From Burkholderiaceae bacterium (lineage in GTDB: Bacteria; Pseudomonadota; Gammaproteobacteria; Burkholderiales; Burkholderiaceae_E): DNA of 42,381 nt. Shown piece by piece: positions 33,422 to 42,028 of this stretch. The translations under genes were made by a program, and so were the position numbers. The stretch covers positions 1-42,381 of the forward strand of contig JANJTK010000189.1 of assembly GCA_024711155.1 (NCBI GenBank). The letters are read 5' to 3'. The notes under the pieces were generated by a model, which had not been told where the DNA came from, ran no database searches, and saw only the letters and a program-made list of their open reading frames with translations. Positions within the stretch are counted from its first letter, which is position 1. Each line of letters starts with the position of its first letter.

Positions 33422-33960
33422 TGCAGACGGCGCGCGACCCGGGCACGGTGCGCATTCTCGGCATCGACCCGGGCCTGCGCGTCACCGGCTTCGGCGTCAT
33501 CGACGTGCGCGGCCGCGACCTCGCCTACGTGGCGAGCGGCGTCATCCGCATCCCCGCCGGGCCGCTGCCGCCGCGGCTGCGCGTGATCCACGACGGCGTC
33601 TCCGAGGTGATCGCGCAGTACCGGCCGGCGCTCGCGGTCGCCGAGATCGTGTTCGTCAACGTCAACCCGCAGTCCACGCTGCTGCTGGGGCAGGCGCGCG
33701 GCGCGGCCATCACGACGCTGGTCGCGCACGGCCTCGACGTGCGCGAGTACACCGCGCTGCAGGTCAAGCAGGCGGTCGTCGGGCACGGCCGGGCGGCCAA
33801 GTCGCAGGTGCAGGCGATGGTGCAGCGCCTGCTCGCGCTGCCCGGCGTGCCGTCGACCGACGCCGCCGACGCGCTCGCGTGCGCGATCTGCCACGCGCAC
33901 GCTGCCGCTCTCGCCGGAGCGGCCGGCAGCCGGGGGATGCGTCGCGGCCGGCTCCGGTAA
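33421..33960 (+). CDS. ruvC: Holliday junction resolvase RuvC
   Basis: Dimeric endonuclease that resolves Holliday junctions with RuvAB. It has 179 residues. The catalytic carboxylates are Asp16 ([14 protein letters not shown]), Glu75 ([13 protein letters not shown]), Asp147 and Asp150 ([16 protein letters not shown]). The start overlaps the purH stop by one base (TGATG). The N-terminus is about eight residues longer than in E. coli RuvC. Confidence 0.96.
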   Translation: MQTARDPGTVRILGIDPGLRVTGFGVIDVRGRDLAYVASGVIRIPAGPLPPRLRVIHDGVSEVIAQYRPALAVAEIVFVNVNPQSTLLLGQARGAAITTLVAHGLDVREYTALQVKQAVVGHGRAAKSQVQAMVQRLLALPGVPSTDAADALACAICHAHAAALAGAAGSRGMRRGRLR

Positions 33961-33969
33961 GATGGCCGC

Positions 33970-34551
33970 ATGATCGGCAGACTGAACGGGACCCTGCTCG
34001 ACAAGCGCCCCCCGACGCTGCTGGTCGACGTCGCCGGTGTCGGCTACGAGGTCGACGTGCCGATGAGCACCTTCTACGACCTGCCGGCGCTCGGCGAGCG
34101 CGTCGCGCTGCTGACGCACCAGGTCGTGCGCGAGGACGCGCACCTGCTCTACGGCTTCCTGCGCGCCGACGAGCGCGACGCGTTCCGCCAGCTGATCCGG
34201 ATCTCGGGCGTGGGCCCGCGCACCGCGCTCGCCGTGCTGTCCGGAATGTCGGTCGCCGACCTCGCGCAGTCGGTCGCGTTGCAGGAATCCGGCCGGCTGC
34301 AGAAGGTGCCCGGCATCGGCAAGAAGACCGCCGAGCGGCTGCTGCTCGAGCTCAAGGGCAAGATCGCGCCCGAGGTCGGCGCGGCCGGCGGCGCCACGGC
34401 CGCCACCGACGCAGGCATCGACGTGCTGCACGCGCTGCTTGCGCTCGGCTACTCCGAGCGCGAGGCGGCGGCGGCGATCCGCCAGCTCCCGGCGGGCACC
34501 GCGGTCTCCGACGGCATCAAGCAGGCACTCAAGCTGCTGGCGAAATCATGA
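33970..34551 (+). CDS. ruvA: Holliday junction DNA helicase subunit RuvA
   Basis: Tetrameric Holliday-junction binding protein that loads RuvB. It has 193 residues. The OB fold opens [28 protein letters not shown] (quoted in part: [11 protein letters not shown]). Two helix-hairpin-helix motifs follow ([20 protein letters not shown] and [20 protein letters not shown]). A flexible Ala-rich linker leads to the C-terminal RuvB-binding domain ([17 protein letters not shown]). It starts 9 bases after ruvC and overlaps ruvB (ATGA). Confidence 0.96.
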   Translation: MIGRLNGTLLDKRPPTLLVDVAGVGYEVDVPMSTFYDLPALGERVALLTHQVVREDAHLLYGFLRADERDAFRQLIRISGVGPRTALAVLSGMSVADLAQSVALQESGRLQKVPGIGKKTAERLLLELKGKIAPEVGAAGGATAATDAGIDVLHALLALGYSEREAAAAIRQLPAGTAVSDGIKQALKLLAKS

Positions 34552-35615
34552 TCGAGCACGACCGCCTGATCTCGGCCGCCGCCACCTCGCCGGGCGAGGA
34601 AGTGGTCGAGCGCGCGCTGCGACCGCGGCGGCTGGCCGACTACGTGGGCCAGTCGAAGATCCGCGAGCAGCTCGAGATCTTCATCGCCGCCGCGCGCGGG
34701 CGCGGCGAAGCGCTCGACCACCTGCTGCTGTTCGGCCCGCCGGGGCTCGGCAAGACGACGCTGGCGCACATCGTGGCCGCAGAGATGGGCGTGAACCTGC
34801 GCCAGACCTCCGGCCCGGTGCTCGAGCGACCCGGCGACCTTGCGGCGATCCTGACCAACCTGGACCGCCACGACGTGCTGTTCATCGACGAGATCCATCG
34901 GCTGTCGCCGGTCGTCGAGGAGATTCTTTACCCGGCGCTCGAGGACTTCCAGATCGACATCATGATCGGCGAGGGCCCGGCGGCGCGCTCGATCAAGCTC
35001 GACCTGCAGCCGTTCACGCTGATCGGCGCCACCACCCGCGCCGGCATGCTGACCAACCCGCTGCGCGACCGCTTCGGAATCGTCGCGCGGCTCGAGTTCT
35101 ACGAAGTCGCCGACCTGACGCGCATCGTCGCGCGCTCGGCGCAGCTGCTCGGGGCGCCGCTGAGCGAGGACGGCGCGCGCGAGATCGCGCGCCGTTCGCG
35201 CGGCACGCCGCGCATCGCCAACCGGCTGTTGCGACGCGTGCGCGACTACGCCGAGGTCAAGGCGCAGGGGCGCATCGACGCGGCGATCGCCGACGCGGCG
35301 CTGCGCATGCTCGACGTCGACGCCGTCGGCTTCGACGTCATGGACCGCAAGCTGCTCGAAGCGGTGATCGGCAAGTTCTCGGGCGGGCCGGTCGGCCTCG
35401 ATAACCTCGCCGCGGCCATCGGCGAGGAGCGCGACACCATCGAAGACGTGCTCGAGCCCTACCTGATCCAGCAGGGCTACCTGCAGCGCACTCCGCGCGG
35501 GCGCGTCGCCACGGCAGCGGCCTGGCGCCACTTCGGACTCGCGGTGCCGGGCGGGGCCGGGCCCGGGCTGTGGTCGGACGACGCCGGCGCGCGCGCCGGC
35601 GACGCGGGTGGCTGA
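34548..35615 (+). CDS. ruvB: Holliday junction DNA helicase ATPase RuvB
   Basis: Hexameric AAA+ motor for branch migration, 355 residues. Walker [10 protein letters not shown], Walker B FIDEIHRL, sensor 1 [11 protein letters not shown] and the arginine-finger region [11 protein letters not shown] are present, followed by the winged-helix domain ([39 protein letters not shown]). The C-terminal tail after the winged helix (about 25 residues, Gly/Ala-rich) is a little longer than usual, and its DNA contains a 20-bp perfect palindrome (35582-35601). Confidence 0.97.
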   Translation: MIEHDRLISAAATSPGEEVVERALRPRRLADYVGQSKIREQLEIFIAAARGRGEALDHLLLFGPPGLGKTTLAHIVAAEMGVNLRQTSGPVLERPGDLAAILTNLDRHDVLFIDEIHRLSPVVEEILYPALEDFQIDIMIGEGPAARSIKLDLQPFTLIGATTRAGMLTNPLRDRFGIVARLEFYEVADLTRIVARSAQLLGAPLSEDGAREIARRSRGTPRIANRLLRRVRDYAEVKAQGRIDAAIADAALRMLDVDAVGFDVMDRKLLEAVIGKFSGGPVGLDNLAAAIGEERDTIEDVLEPYLIQQGYLQRTPRGRVATAAAWRHFGLAVPGGAGPGLWSDDAGARAGDAGG

Positions 35616-35676
35616 AGACTTCGTCGGAGTGCGGGCGCGCGCAACACCGAAAGCGCGGTTCCCGCGTGCCCGTTGG

Positions 35677-35682
35677 TAGAAT
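35677..35682 (+). promoter_or_regulatory. Candidate -10 box (TAGAAT) for the ybgC-tol operon
   Basis: TAGAAT (35677-35682) ends only 6 bases before the GTG at 35689, so transcription would begin at about the start codon itself. Either ybgC is leaderless or a later start is used. No good -35 box is visible. Confidence 0.42.
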
Positions 35683-35688
35683 TCCGCG

Positions 35689-36297
35689 GTGACCGCCTCA
35701 GCCACCGCGCCCCCGAAACCGACGGCTCCGCTGGCCGATCGCCCGCCGGTGCTGCCATCGGCACACGGCGACCTGCGTGCAGCGGCACGCGCGCCGCTCG
35801 CGTTCTCGATGCCGGTGCGCGTCTACTACGAGGACACTGACGCCGGCGGCATCGTCTACTACGCCAACTGGCTGCGTTTCTTCGAGCGCGCGCGCACCGA
35901 CTGGCTGCGAGCGCTCGGCGCCGCGCACACGCGCGTGGCCGACGAGGACGGCCTCGCGTTCGTCGTGCGCGAGATCGCGGTCGACTACCGGCGACCCGCG
36001 CGGCTCGACGACCTGCTGCGGATCGAGGTGCGGGTGCTGGAAGCGAAGCGCGCCTCGTGGACGCTGTGGCAGTGCGCGCACCGCGAACGCGATGACGGAA
36101 GCGACCGCGATGGCCAGCGCGGCGACCGCCGTCACGGCGACACGGATCCGCTCGTCGCCGATCCGCTCGTCGCCGCCACCGTGCGGATCGCCGCGATCCG
36201 GCGCGCCGACGGGCGCCCGGCGGGCTTCCCGCGCTGGCTCGGCGAACGCGTCGCCGCGACCCTCCCCATCTCCGATACCGGCCCGTCGCCAGGATGA
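35689..36297 (+). CDS. ybgC: Acyl-CoA thioesterase YbgC (Tol-Pal associated)
   Basis: Hotdog-fold thioesterase at the head of the tol operon, acting on acyl-CoA at the inner membrane. The open frame gives 202 residues from GTG 35689, against about 134 in E. coli. The core RVYYEDTDAGGIVYYANWLRF (catalytic Asp51 in DTDAGG) starts at residue 44. The first 40 residues are Pro/Ala-rich and may not be translated: ATG 35809 (MPVRVYYED) is a good alternative, though neither start has a Shine-Dalgarno. Within the C-terminal half, residues about 130-160 are a charged Asp/Arg-rich insertion that breaks a core strand region and includes a 15-bp tandem repeat. Confidence 0.88.
   Translation: MTASATAPPKPTAPLADRPPVLPSAHGDLRAAARAPLAFSMPVRVYYEDTDAGGIVYYANWLRFFERARTDWLRALGAAHTRVADEDGLAFVVREIAVDYRRPARLDDLLRIEVRVLEAKRASWTLWQCAHRERDDGSDRDGQRGDRRHGDTDPLVADPLVAATVRIAAIRRADGRPAGFPRWLGERVAATLPISDTGPSPG
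36145..36174 (+). repeat. 15-bp perfect tandem repeat in ybgC
   Basis: GATCCGCTCGTCGCC occurs twice back to back (36145-36159, 36160-36174), encoding Asp-Pro-Leu-Val-Ala twice in frame. It lies at the end of a charged insertion absent from typical YbgC. Confidence 0.9.
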
Positions 36298-36301
36298 GCG
36301 A

Positions 36302-36973
36302 ATGAACGGCGAACTCTCGATCGTGTCCCTGGTCTCGCAGGCCAGCCTGCTGGTGCAGCTGGTGATGGCGCTGCTGCTGGCGATCTCGCTCGGATCGTGG
36401 ACCGTGATCTTCCGCAAGGGCTTCGCGGTGCGCGCCGCGCAGCGCGCCACCGACCGCTTCGAGGCCGAGTTCTGGAAGGACCGCGACCTCGGCGCGCTGT
36501 ACCAGCAGGTGCGCGGCGGCGGACGCGACGACGGTTCGCTCGCGCGCATCTTCGAGTCCGGGATGGGCGAGTTCCTGAAGACGCGCCAGCAGAAGCCCGG
36601 CGACTTCTCCGCGATGGTCGACGGCGCCCGGCGCGCGATGCGCGCGGCCTACCAGCGCGAAATGGACACGCTCGAGTCCAACCTCGCGTTCCTCGCGTCG
36701 GCCGGCTCGGTCAGCCCGTACATCGGCCTGTTCGGCACGGTGTGGGGCATCATGAACTCGTTCCGCGGACTCGCAAACGTGCAGCAGGCGACGCTGGCGT
36801 CGGTGGCGCCGGGCATCGCGGAGGCGCTGGTGGCCACCGCGATCGGCCTGTTCGCGGCGATCCCGGCGGTGGTCGCCTACAACCGCTTCGCCTACGACAT
36901 GGACCGCCTGGCGACGCGCTTCGACACCTTCATCGACGAGTTCTCGAACATCCTGCAAAGGCAGGCCCGCTGA
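36302..36973 (+). CDS. tolQ: Tol-Pal system protein TolQ
   Basis: Inner-membrane stator subunit of the proton-driven Tol motor (MotA/TolQ/ExbB family), 223 residues with three transmembrane segments: LLVQLVMALLLAISLGSWTV near the N-terminus, and two in the C-terminal half (SVSPYIGLFGTVWGIMNSF and IAEALVATAIGLFAAIPAVV). The ATG at 36302 lies 4 bases after the ybgC stop. The stop overlaps tolR (TGATG). Confidence 0.97.
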   Translation: MNGELSIVSLVSQASLLVQLVMALLLAISLGSWTVIFRKGFAVRAAQRATDRFEAEFWKDRDLGALYQQVRGGGRDDGSLARIFESGMGEFLKTRQQKPGDFSAMVDGARRAMRAAYQREMDTLESNLAFLASAGSVSPYIGLFGTVWGIMNSFRGLANVQQATLASVAPGIAEALVATAIGLFAAIPAVVAYNRFAYDMDRLATRFDTFIDEFSNILQRQAR

Positions 36974-37416
36974 TGCCAGCCGTCGGCCGAAGCTCGCGCG
37001 CCGGCGGTCGCGGCCGCCGGATGGTCAGCGAAATCAACGTCGTGCCCTACATCGACGTGATGCTGGTGCTGCTGGTCATCTTCATGGTGACTGCGCCGAT
37101 GCTGCCGCCGGGGGCGATCGACCTGCCGAGCGCCGGGCGCAGCAACGCGCGGCCCGACCGCTACGTCGAGGTGCAGGTTCGCAGCGCCAGCGAGATCCGC
37201 GTGCGCGGCGTCAACACTGGCGACCCGTCCGAGCGCCGCATCGCGCGCGGCGACCTCGCCGGCGCCATCGCGCAGCTGCGTGGCGACGACGCGCAGATGG
37301 CGGTCGTCATCAGCGGCGATCGCGCGGTGCGCTACGAGGCGATCGTCGACGTGATGAGCGAACTGCAGCGGCTCGGCGTCGGGCGCGTCGCGCTGATGGT
37401 GAAGCCCGCCCGATGA
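36973..37416 (+). CDS. tolR: Tol-Pal system protein TolR
   Basis: ExbD/TolR-family protein, 147 residues, with one N-terminal membrane helix and a periplasmic domain that binds peptidoglycan. The helix region INVVPYIDVMLVLLVIFMVT contains the essential proton-conducting Asp in YIDVMLVLL. A short Arg/Gly-rich cytosolic segment precedes it. Overlaps tolQ by one base and tolA by four (ATGA). Confidence 0.97.
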   Translation: MPAVGRSSRAGGRGRRMVSEINVVPYIDVMLVLLVIFMVTAPMLPPGAIDLPSAGRSNARPDRYVEVQVRSASEIRVRGVNTGDPSERRIARGDLAGAIAQLRGDDAQMAVVISGDRAVRYEAIVDVMSELQRLGVGRVALMVKPAR

Positions 37417-38357
37417 CCGCTGAGCCGGCGGGCCGGGGCCCCGGGACGATGCCGCACGCGGGCGACAGCGGGGCCACGCGCCAGCCGCCGCGACCGAAGG
37501 GCCGCGCGCGCGCCTTCGGGCTCGCACTGGCGATGCACGGCCTGCTGCTGCTGATGTTCTTCGTCGGGATCCGCTGGCAGACGCAGGCCCCGGCGCCGGT
37601 CGCGGCCGAGCTGTGGACGCCCGCGACGCCCGTCGAGCCCGCGCCGGTGCCCGCCCCCAAGCCAGCCCCTGAGCCGCCGCCGGCAGCGCGCCCGCCCGAG
37701 CCGGCGCCCGCCGCCGAAAAGCCCGACGTCGTCCTCGAGCGGCAGCGCGAAGCGCAGCGCAAGGCGCGCGAGGAAGAGGCACGCCGCGAAGCCGAACAGC
37801 GCCGCAAGGTGGCCGAGGAAAAAGCGCGTCGCGAGGCCGACCTGAAAGCGAAACGCGAAGCGGAAGCGAAGGCGAAGCTGGAAGCCGAGGCCAGGGCGAA
37901 GCGCGAAGCGGAGGCGAAGCGCCAGGCGGAAGCGGCGGCCCGGCGCGAAGCCGAGGCGCGCGCGAAGCAGGAGGCGGCCGAGAAGGCGCAGCGCGACGCC
38001 TACCTCGAACGACTGCGCGCGTCGGCCGGCGCACCGGCGGGCGCCGCGGGCGCCAGCGGTGCCGCCGGCGGCGGCACCGACACCGGATACGCGGCACGCC
38101 TGTCGTCGCTGATCCGCTCCAACACCGTCTACCAGGCGCCGGCCGACCTCGCCGGCAACCCGAAGGCGGTGTTCGTCGTCACGGTGTCGCCCGACTGCAC
38201 GATCCTCTCTGTGAAGCTGCGTCGCTCCAGCGGGGTCGCGGCCTGGGACCAGGCCGCCGAGCGCGGGATCCAGCGCTCGTCGCCGCTGCCGCGCCAGCGC
38301 GACGGCAGTTGCCCGCCCGAGATCGAGATCGCGCGCGGCCCGCGCGACGAGCGCTGA
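37413..38357 (+). CDS. tolA: Tol-Pal system protein TolA
   Basis: Inner-membrane protein spanning the periplasm that transmits TolQR energy to TolB-Pal. It has 314 residues: one transmembrane helix (about 33-52, GLALAMHGLLLLMFFVGIRW), a Pro-rich stretch, a long Lys/Glu/Ala helical domain (about 105-200, many KAKREAEAKAKLEAEA-type repeats), a Gly/Ala linker and a C-terminal globular domain (YAARLSSLIRSNTVYQ ... TVSPDCTILSVKLRRSSG). The helical domain is shorter than in E. coli. An 8-bp hairpin follows the stop before the tolB promoter. Confidence 0.95.
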   Translation: MTAEPAGRGPGTMPHAGDSGATRQPPRPKGRARAFGLALAMHGLLLLMFFVGIRWQTQAPAPVAAELWTPATPVEPAPVPAPKPAPEPPPAARPPEPAPAAEKPDVVLERQREAQRKAREEEARREAEQRRKVAEEKARREADLKAKREAEAKAKLEAEARAKREAEAKRQAEAAARREAEARAKQEAAEKAQRDAYLERLRASAGAPAGAAGASGAAGGGTDTGYAARLSSLIRSNTVYQAPADLAGNPKAVFVVTVSPDCTILSVKLRRSSGVAAWDQAAERGIQRSSPLPRQRDGSCPPEIEIARGPRDER

Positions 38358-38366
38358 TGCGCCCCA

Positions 38367-38388
38367 CCGCCGTCCATCGCGACGGCGG
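38367..38388 (+). other. 8-bp perfect hairpin between tolA and tolB
   Basis: CCGCCGTC (38367-38374) and GACGGCGG (38381-38388) pair around CATCGC, starting 10 bases after the tolA stop. No T-run follows, so it is not a classical terminator. It could slow or protect the tolQRA message ahead of the tolB promoter. Confidence 0.55.
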
Positions 38389-38410
38389 GTGCTGCGCGGC
38401 AACCGGTCGC

Positions 38411-38416
38411 TATAAT
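38411..38416 (+). promoter_or_regulatory. Candidate -10 box (TATAAT) for tolB-pal-cpoB
   Basis: Perfect TATAAT in the 106-base gap between tolA and tolB, 48 bases before the preferred tolB ATG. No clear -35 box is visible. A separate promoter before tolB is known in E. coli, which fits. Confidence 0.5.
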
Positions 38417-38421
38417 CGGCC

Positions 38422-38455
38422 GTCGTTCGCCATGACCGGCGGTCGTTCGCCATGA
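38422..38455 (+). repeat. 14-bp direct repeat in the tolB leader
   Basis: GTCGTTCGCCATGA occurs at 38422-38435 and 38442-38455 (20-bp period). Each copy carries an ATG. The first opens a 7-codon frame (38432-38455) whose TGA overlaps the second ATG at 38452, an alternative tolB start. Confidence 0.85.
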
Positions 38456-38463
38456 GGGACTCG

Positions 38464-39726
38464 ATGAGGGCTCTGCTGTTCGGCCTGTGCCTCGCGCTCG
38501 CGCTGCCCGTCGCGAAGGCGCAGATGCGCATCGACGTCTCGGGCGTCGGCGCCACCCAGTACCCGATCGCAGTCGCCGGTTTCGCCACCGACGGCCGCGT
38601 GCCGCAGGACGTGGCGAACCTCGTGCGCGCCGATCTCGCGCGCAGCGGCGCGTTCCGCGTCATCGACCCGCAGGCCACCTTGTCCGACACCGCGCCGGTC
38701 GACTTCGCCGGCATGCGCGCGCGCGGCGCCGATTCGGTGCTCGCCGGATCGGTGGCACGACTGGCCGACGGCCGCTACGACATCCGCTTTCGCCTGAACG
38801 ACGCCGTGCGGCAGGCCTCGCTCGGCGGCGAGTCGCTGGTCGTGGGCGAGGCCGACCTGCGCTACGGCGCGCATCGCGTCGCCGACTGGGTCTACCAGCG
38901 CCTCACCGGCGAGCAGGGCATCTTCTCGACGCGCATCGCGTTCGTGTCGAAGCAGGGCAACCGCTACCGCCTCAACGTCGCCGACTGGGACGGCGAGAAC
39001 GTCGTGTCGCCGCTCACGTCGACCGAGCCGATCATGTCGCCGTCGTGGTCGCCCGACGGCACGCGGCTCGCCTACGTGTCGTTCGAGCTGAAGAAGCCGG
39101 TCGTCTACGTGCACACCCTCGCCACCGGCCAGCGCAAGGCGGTCGCCAACTTCAAGGGCAGCAACAGCGCGCCCGGCTGGTCGCCCGACGGCCGCACCCT
39201 CGCCGTCACGCTCACGCAGGACGGCCAGTCGCAGATCTACCTGATCGGCGCCGACGGTTCGGGCGCCCCGCGGCGCCTCACCACGTCGCCGGGCATCGAC
39301 ACCGAGCCGGTGTTCGCGCCGGACGGACGCAACCTCTACTTCACCTCCGACCGCGGCGGCTCGCCGCAGATCTACCGCCTCGCGCTGAGCGGCGGCGAAG
39401 CGACCCGGATCACCTTCGGCTCGACCTACAACGTCAGCCCGCGCGTGAGCCCCGACGGCAGGCTGCTCGCCCACGTCACGCGTCGCGACGGCCGCTACCT
39501 GGTCGCGGTGCGCGAACTTTCCGGCGGCGCCGAGACGCTGCTCTCGGACGCCGGCCGCGAGGAGTCGCCGAGTTTCGCGCCCAACGGCCGCTGGGTCATG
39601 TACGCGACGCAGAGCGGCGGGCGCGACTCGCTGGTCGCGGCCAGCGTCGACGGCCGCGTGCGCCAGCGACTGACGTCGAGCGCGGGCGACATCCGCGAAC
39701 CCACCTGGGGCCCGTTCGCGAAGTGA
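38464..39726 (+). CDS. tolB: Tol-Pal system translocation protein TolB
   Basis: Periplasmic protein that binds Pal and TolA. It has 420 residues from ATG 38464, chosen because GAGGGA (38454-38459) is correctly spaced and the signal peptide (MRALLFGLCLALALPVAKAQ) is compact. ATG 38452 is an alternative giving four more residues. An N-terminal alpha/beta domain (about 25-160) is followed by a six-bladed WD40-like propeller with repeated blades such as SPSWSPDGTRLAYVS, APGWSPDGRTLAVT, EPVFAPDGRNLYFTSDR and SPRVSPDGRLLAHV. pal follows after 47 bases with its own Shine-Dalgarno. Confidence 0.97.
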   Translation: MRALLFGLCLALALPVAKAQMRIDVSGVGATQYPIAVAGFATDGRVPQDVANLVRADLARSGAFRVIDPQATLSDTAPVDFAGMRARGADSVLAGSVARLADGRYDIRFRLNDAVRQASLGGESLVVGEADLRYGAHRVADWVYQRLTGEQGIFSTRIAFVSKQGNRYRLNVADWDGENVVSPLTSTEPIMSPSWSPDGTRLAYVSFELKKPVVYVHTLATGQRKAVANFKGSNSAPGWSPDGRTLAVTLTQDGQSQIYLIGADGSGAPRRLTTSPGIDTEPVFAPDGRNLYFTSDRGGSPQIYRLALSGGEATRITFGSTYNVSPRVSPDGRLLAHVTRRDGRYLVAVRELSGGAETLLSDAGREESPSFAPNGRWVMYATQSGGRDSLVAASVDGRVRQRLTSSAGDIREPTWGPFAK

Positions 39727-39773
39727 GCGCGCGAGGCCGGGCGACCACGAACACCCATCACAACGGAGGCACG

Positions 39774-40349
39774 ATGAAACGCACGATCCGATTCGCACTG
39801 GCTGCCGCACTGGCGGTCTTCCTCGCCGCCTGCGGCTCGAGCGTCAAGCTCGACGAGGATGGCGGCAAGGGAGCGCCGATCGAGAATCGCGAAGGCGCCG
39901 GCGGCGCGGGCGCGGGTGCGGCGGGGGCTGGCGGCGCAGCGGCCGGAGCGGCCGGCGGCCGCGCGGTCGAGCAGGTCAGCGTCGGCGGCACCGATCCGCT
40001 GAACGACCCCGCCAGTCCGCTCGCCAAGCGCAGCGTCTACTTCGACTTCGACAGCTTCGTGGTCAAGCCCGAGTACCGCGCCACCGTCGAGGCGCACGCG
40101 CGCTACCTGCTCGCGAACAAGGACCGGCGCATCCTGATCCAGGGCAACACCGACGAACGCGGCAGCCGCGAGTACAACCTGGCGCTCGGCCAGAAGCGCT
40201 CCGAGGCCGTGCGCCGCGCGCTGTCGGCGCTCGGCGTGCCCGACGCGCAGATGGAGGCGGTCAGCTTCGGCGAAGAGCGTCCGCGCGCCACCGGCAGCGA
40301 CGAGGCGTCGTGGGCCGAGAACCGCCGCGCCGACATCGTCTACCCGTGA
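39774..40349 (+). CDS. pal: Peptidoglycan-associated lipoprotein Pal
   Basis: Outer-membrane lipoprotein that binds peptidoglycan and TolB. It has 191 residues. The Shine-Dalgarno GGAGG (39765-39769) lies four bases before the ATG. Lipobox LAAC gives lipidated Cys20. A Gly/Ala-only linker (about 41-66) is followed by the OmpA-like domain (about 85-190) with [40 protein letters not shown] and [10 protein letters not shown]. The linker is longer and more uniform than in E. coli Pal. Confidence 0.97.
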   Translation: MKRTIRFALAAALAVFLAACGSSVKLDEDGGKGAPIENREGAGGAGAGAAGAGGAAAGAAGGRAVEQVSVGGTDPLNDPASPLAKRSVYFDFDSFVVKPEYRATVEAHARYLLANKDRRILIQGNTDERGSREYNLALGQKRSEAVRRALSALGVPDAQMEAVSFGEERPRATGSDEASWAENRRADIVYP

Positions 40350-40363
40350 ACGGAGCGCAAGCG

Positions 40364-41149
40364 ATGAAGCCGCGCCGCGCGCTCGCGTCGCTGTGCGTGG
40401 CCGGCGCGCTGCTCGGCGCGGCCGGCCACGCCCACGCGCTGTTCGAGGACGACGAGGCGCGCCGCGCGATCCTCGACGTGCGCGGCCGCGTGCAGGTGCT
40501 GCAGCAGCAGACCAACGCGCGCCTCGACGAACTCGCGCAGCGCATCGAGCGCCTCGAGCAGGCGTCGCGCGGCCAGCTCGAGTTGCAGTCGCAACTCGAG
40601 GCGCTGCGCCAGGAAATCGCACGGCTGCGCGGCCAGCTCGAAGTGCAGGCCAACGAACTGGCGCAGACCCAGCGCCAGGTGCGCGAACAGATGGCGGCGG
40701 TCGACAACCGCATCCGGCGCTTCGAGCCGGTCAGCGTCGAGATCGACGGCCGCGCCGTCACCGTCGAGCAGGCCGAGCAGCGCAGCTACGATGCCGCGCT
40801 CTCGCTGTTCCGCAACGGCGACTACGGCGGCGCGCTCGCCGCCCTGCAGGTGTTCCAGGGCCAGTTCCCCGACAGCCCCTACCTGCCCGGCGTGCTGTTC
40901 TGGACCGGCAGCAGCCAGTTCGCGCTGAAGGACTACAAGGGCGCGATCGCCAGCCACCAGTCGCTGATCGCCCGCTTCCCCGCGCACCCGCGCGCCGCCG
41001 ACGCGCTGCTCAACGTCGGTTTCGCGCAGGCCGAGAGCGGCGACCGGCGCGCCGCGCGCGCGACGCTCGAGTCGGTCGTCGCAAAACACCCGCAGACGCA
41101 GGCGGCGACCCTGGCGAAGCAGCGCCTCGCGAGCCTGCCGGCGCGCTGA
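40364..41149 (+). CDS. cpoB: Cell division coordinator CpoB (YbgF)
   Basis: Periplasmic protein that links Tol energy with peptidoglycan synthesis by PBP1B at the septum. It has 261 residues. A signal peptide (ending AGHAHA) precedes a coiled coil (about 35-115, many [24 protein letters not shown] heptads) that trimerises, and a C-terminal TPR domain (about 135-255, [40 protein letters not shown]). The ATG has GGAG (40352-40355) upstream. The stop overlaps queC (TGATG). Confidence 0.95.
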   Translation: MKPRRALASLCVAGALLGAAGHAHALFEDDEARRAILDVRGRVQVLQQQTNARLDELAQRIERLEQASRGQLELQSQLEALRQEIARLRGQLEVQANELAQTQRQVREQMAAVDNRIRRFEPVSVEIDGRAVTVEQAEQRSYDAALSLFRNGDYGGALAALQVFQGQFPDSPYLPGVLFWTGSSQFALKDYKGAIASHQSLIARFPAHPRAADALLNVGFAQAESGDRRAARATLESVVAKHPQTQAATLAKQRLASLPAR

Positions 41150-41820
41150 TGCGCGCCGTCGTCCTGCTCTCGGGCGGACTCGATTCGGCCACCGTGCTCG
41201 CGCTCGCGCGCGAGCGGCAACTCGAGTGCCATGCGCTGTCGGTGCGCTACGGCCAGCGCCACGCCGCCGAACTGGCCGCCGCCCGGCGCGTCGCCGCCGC
41301 GCTGGGCGCAGCGCGCCACGAGATCGTCGACGTCGACCTGTCGCGCTTCGGCGGCTCGGCGCTCACCGACCCGTCGATTCCGGTGCCCGAGACCGCAGCG
41401 GCGCCCGGCACGATCCCGGTCACCTACGTGCCGGCGCGCAACACGATCATGCTGTCGATCGCCCTCGGCTGGGCCGAGGTGCTCGACGCCGGCGAAATCC
41501 ACTTCGGCGCCAATGCGGTCGACTACTCCGGCTACCCCGACTGCCGCCCCGAGTTCGTCGAAGCCTTCGAGCGCCTCGCGGGCCTCGCCACCAAGGCGGG
41601 CGTCGAAGGCCGGCCGGTGCGCGTGCGCGCGCCCATCATCGGAATGTCGAAGGCCGGGATCATCCGCACCGGCGCACGACTCGGCGTCGATTACGCGCTC
41701 ACCGTCTCGTGCTACCAGGCCGACGACGACGGCCGCGCCTGCGGGCGCTGCGACGCGTGCCGCATAAGGCGCGACGGCTTCGCGGCTGCGGGGATTGCGG
41801 ATCCGACGCGTTATCGGTGA
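41149..41820 (+). CDS. queC: 7-cyano-7-deazaguanine synthase QueC
   Basis: ATP-dependent conversion of carboxydeazaguanine to preQ0, a precursor of queuosine in tRNA. It has 223 residues. PP-loop SGGLDS (8-13), [15 protein letters not shown], and the zinc site Cys188, Cys198, Cys201, Cys204 (SCYQ ... [15 protein letters not shown]). It closes the Tol-Pal operon, overlapping cpoB by one base. No other queuosine gene (queD, queE) is in the window. Its last 10 bases overlap the convergent small gene. Confidence 0.97.
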   Translation: MRAVVLLSGGLDSATVLALARERQLECHALSVRYGQRHAAELAAARRVAAALGAARHEIVDVDLSRFGGSALTDPSIPVPETAAAPGTIPVTYVPARNTIMLSIALGWAEVLDAGEIHFGANAVDYSGYPDCRPEFVEAFERLAGLATKAGVEGRPVRVRAPIIGMSKAGIIRTGARLGVDYALTVSCYQADDDGRACGRCDACRIRRDGFAAAGIADPTRYR

Positions 41821-42005
41821 AGGGGGTGGGCGGGCGGCGTGTCGGGCGCGCGCCCCTCCAGCCGTGACTGGAACCACGCCAGCACCTCGCCGCCATCGTG
41901 GACGCTCCCGAGTCGCACGACCTCCTCCTCCGCGCGCAACGCCGCCGCGACCCATTCGCGCCGCCGTTCGGGTAACACGATCATTCTTCTCGAGGTCGTC
42001 GACAT
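41811..42005 (-). CDS. Small protein, possible ribbon-helix-helix (ParD/CopG-like) antitoxin
   Basis: A 64-residue open frame starting [20 protein letters not shown]. The short basic strand before IVLP, followed by two predicted helices ([35 protein letters not shown]), resembles ribbon-helix-helix antitoxins and regulators, but the match is loose. No toxin gene lies beside it, so it would be an orphan or a remnant. GGAG stands 11 bases before the ATG, farther than ideal. The C-terminal eight residues overlap queC and may be noise. The frame could be non-coding. Confidence 0.4.
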   Translation of the reverse strand: MSTTSRRMIVLPERRREWVAAALRAEEEVVRLGSVHDGGEVLAWFQSRLEGRAPDTPPAHPLHR

Positions 42006-42028
42006 GGCTGGCGGCACTCCGGAATAGC

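Noticed and set aside
35582..35601. 20-bp perfect palindrome (CGCCGGCGCG and its mirror) at the end of ruvB
   Set aside because: It is built only from CG-rich dinucleotides in coding DNA, has no T-run after it, and could easily arise by chance in this genome. Kept only as a note in the ruvB entry.
37740..37990. Lys/Glu/Ala repeats in tolA as a mobile or tandem DNA repeat
   Set aside because: They are the normal helical heptad-like domain of TolA; the DNA is degenerate, without perfect tandem units.
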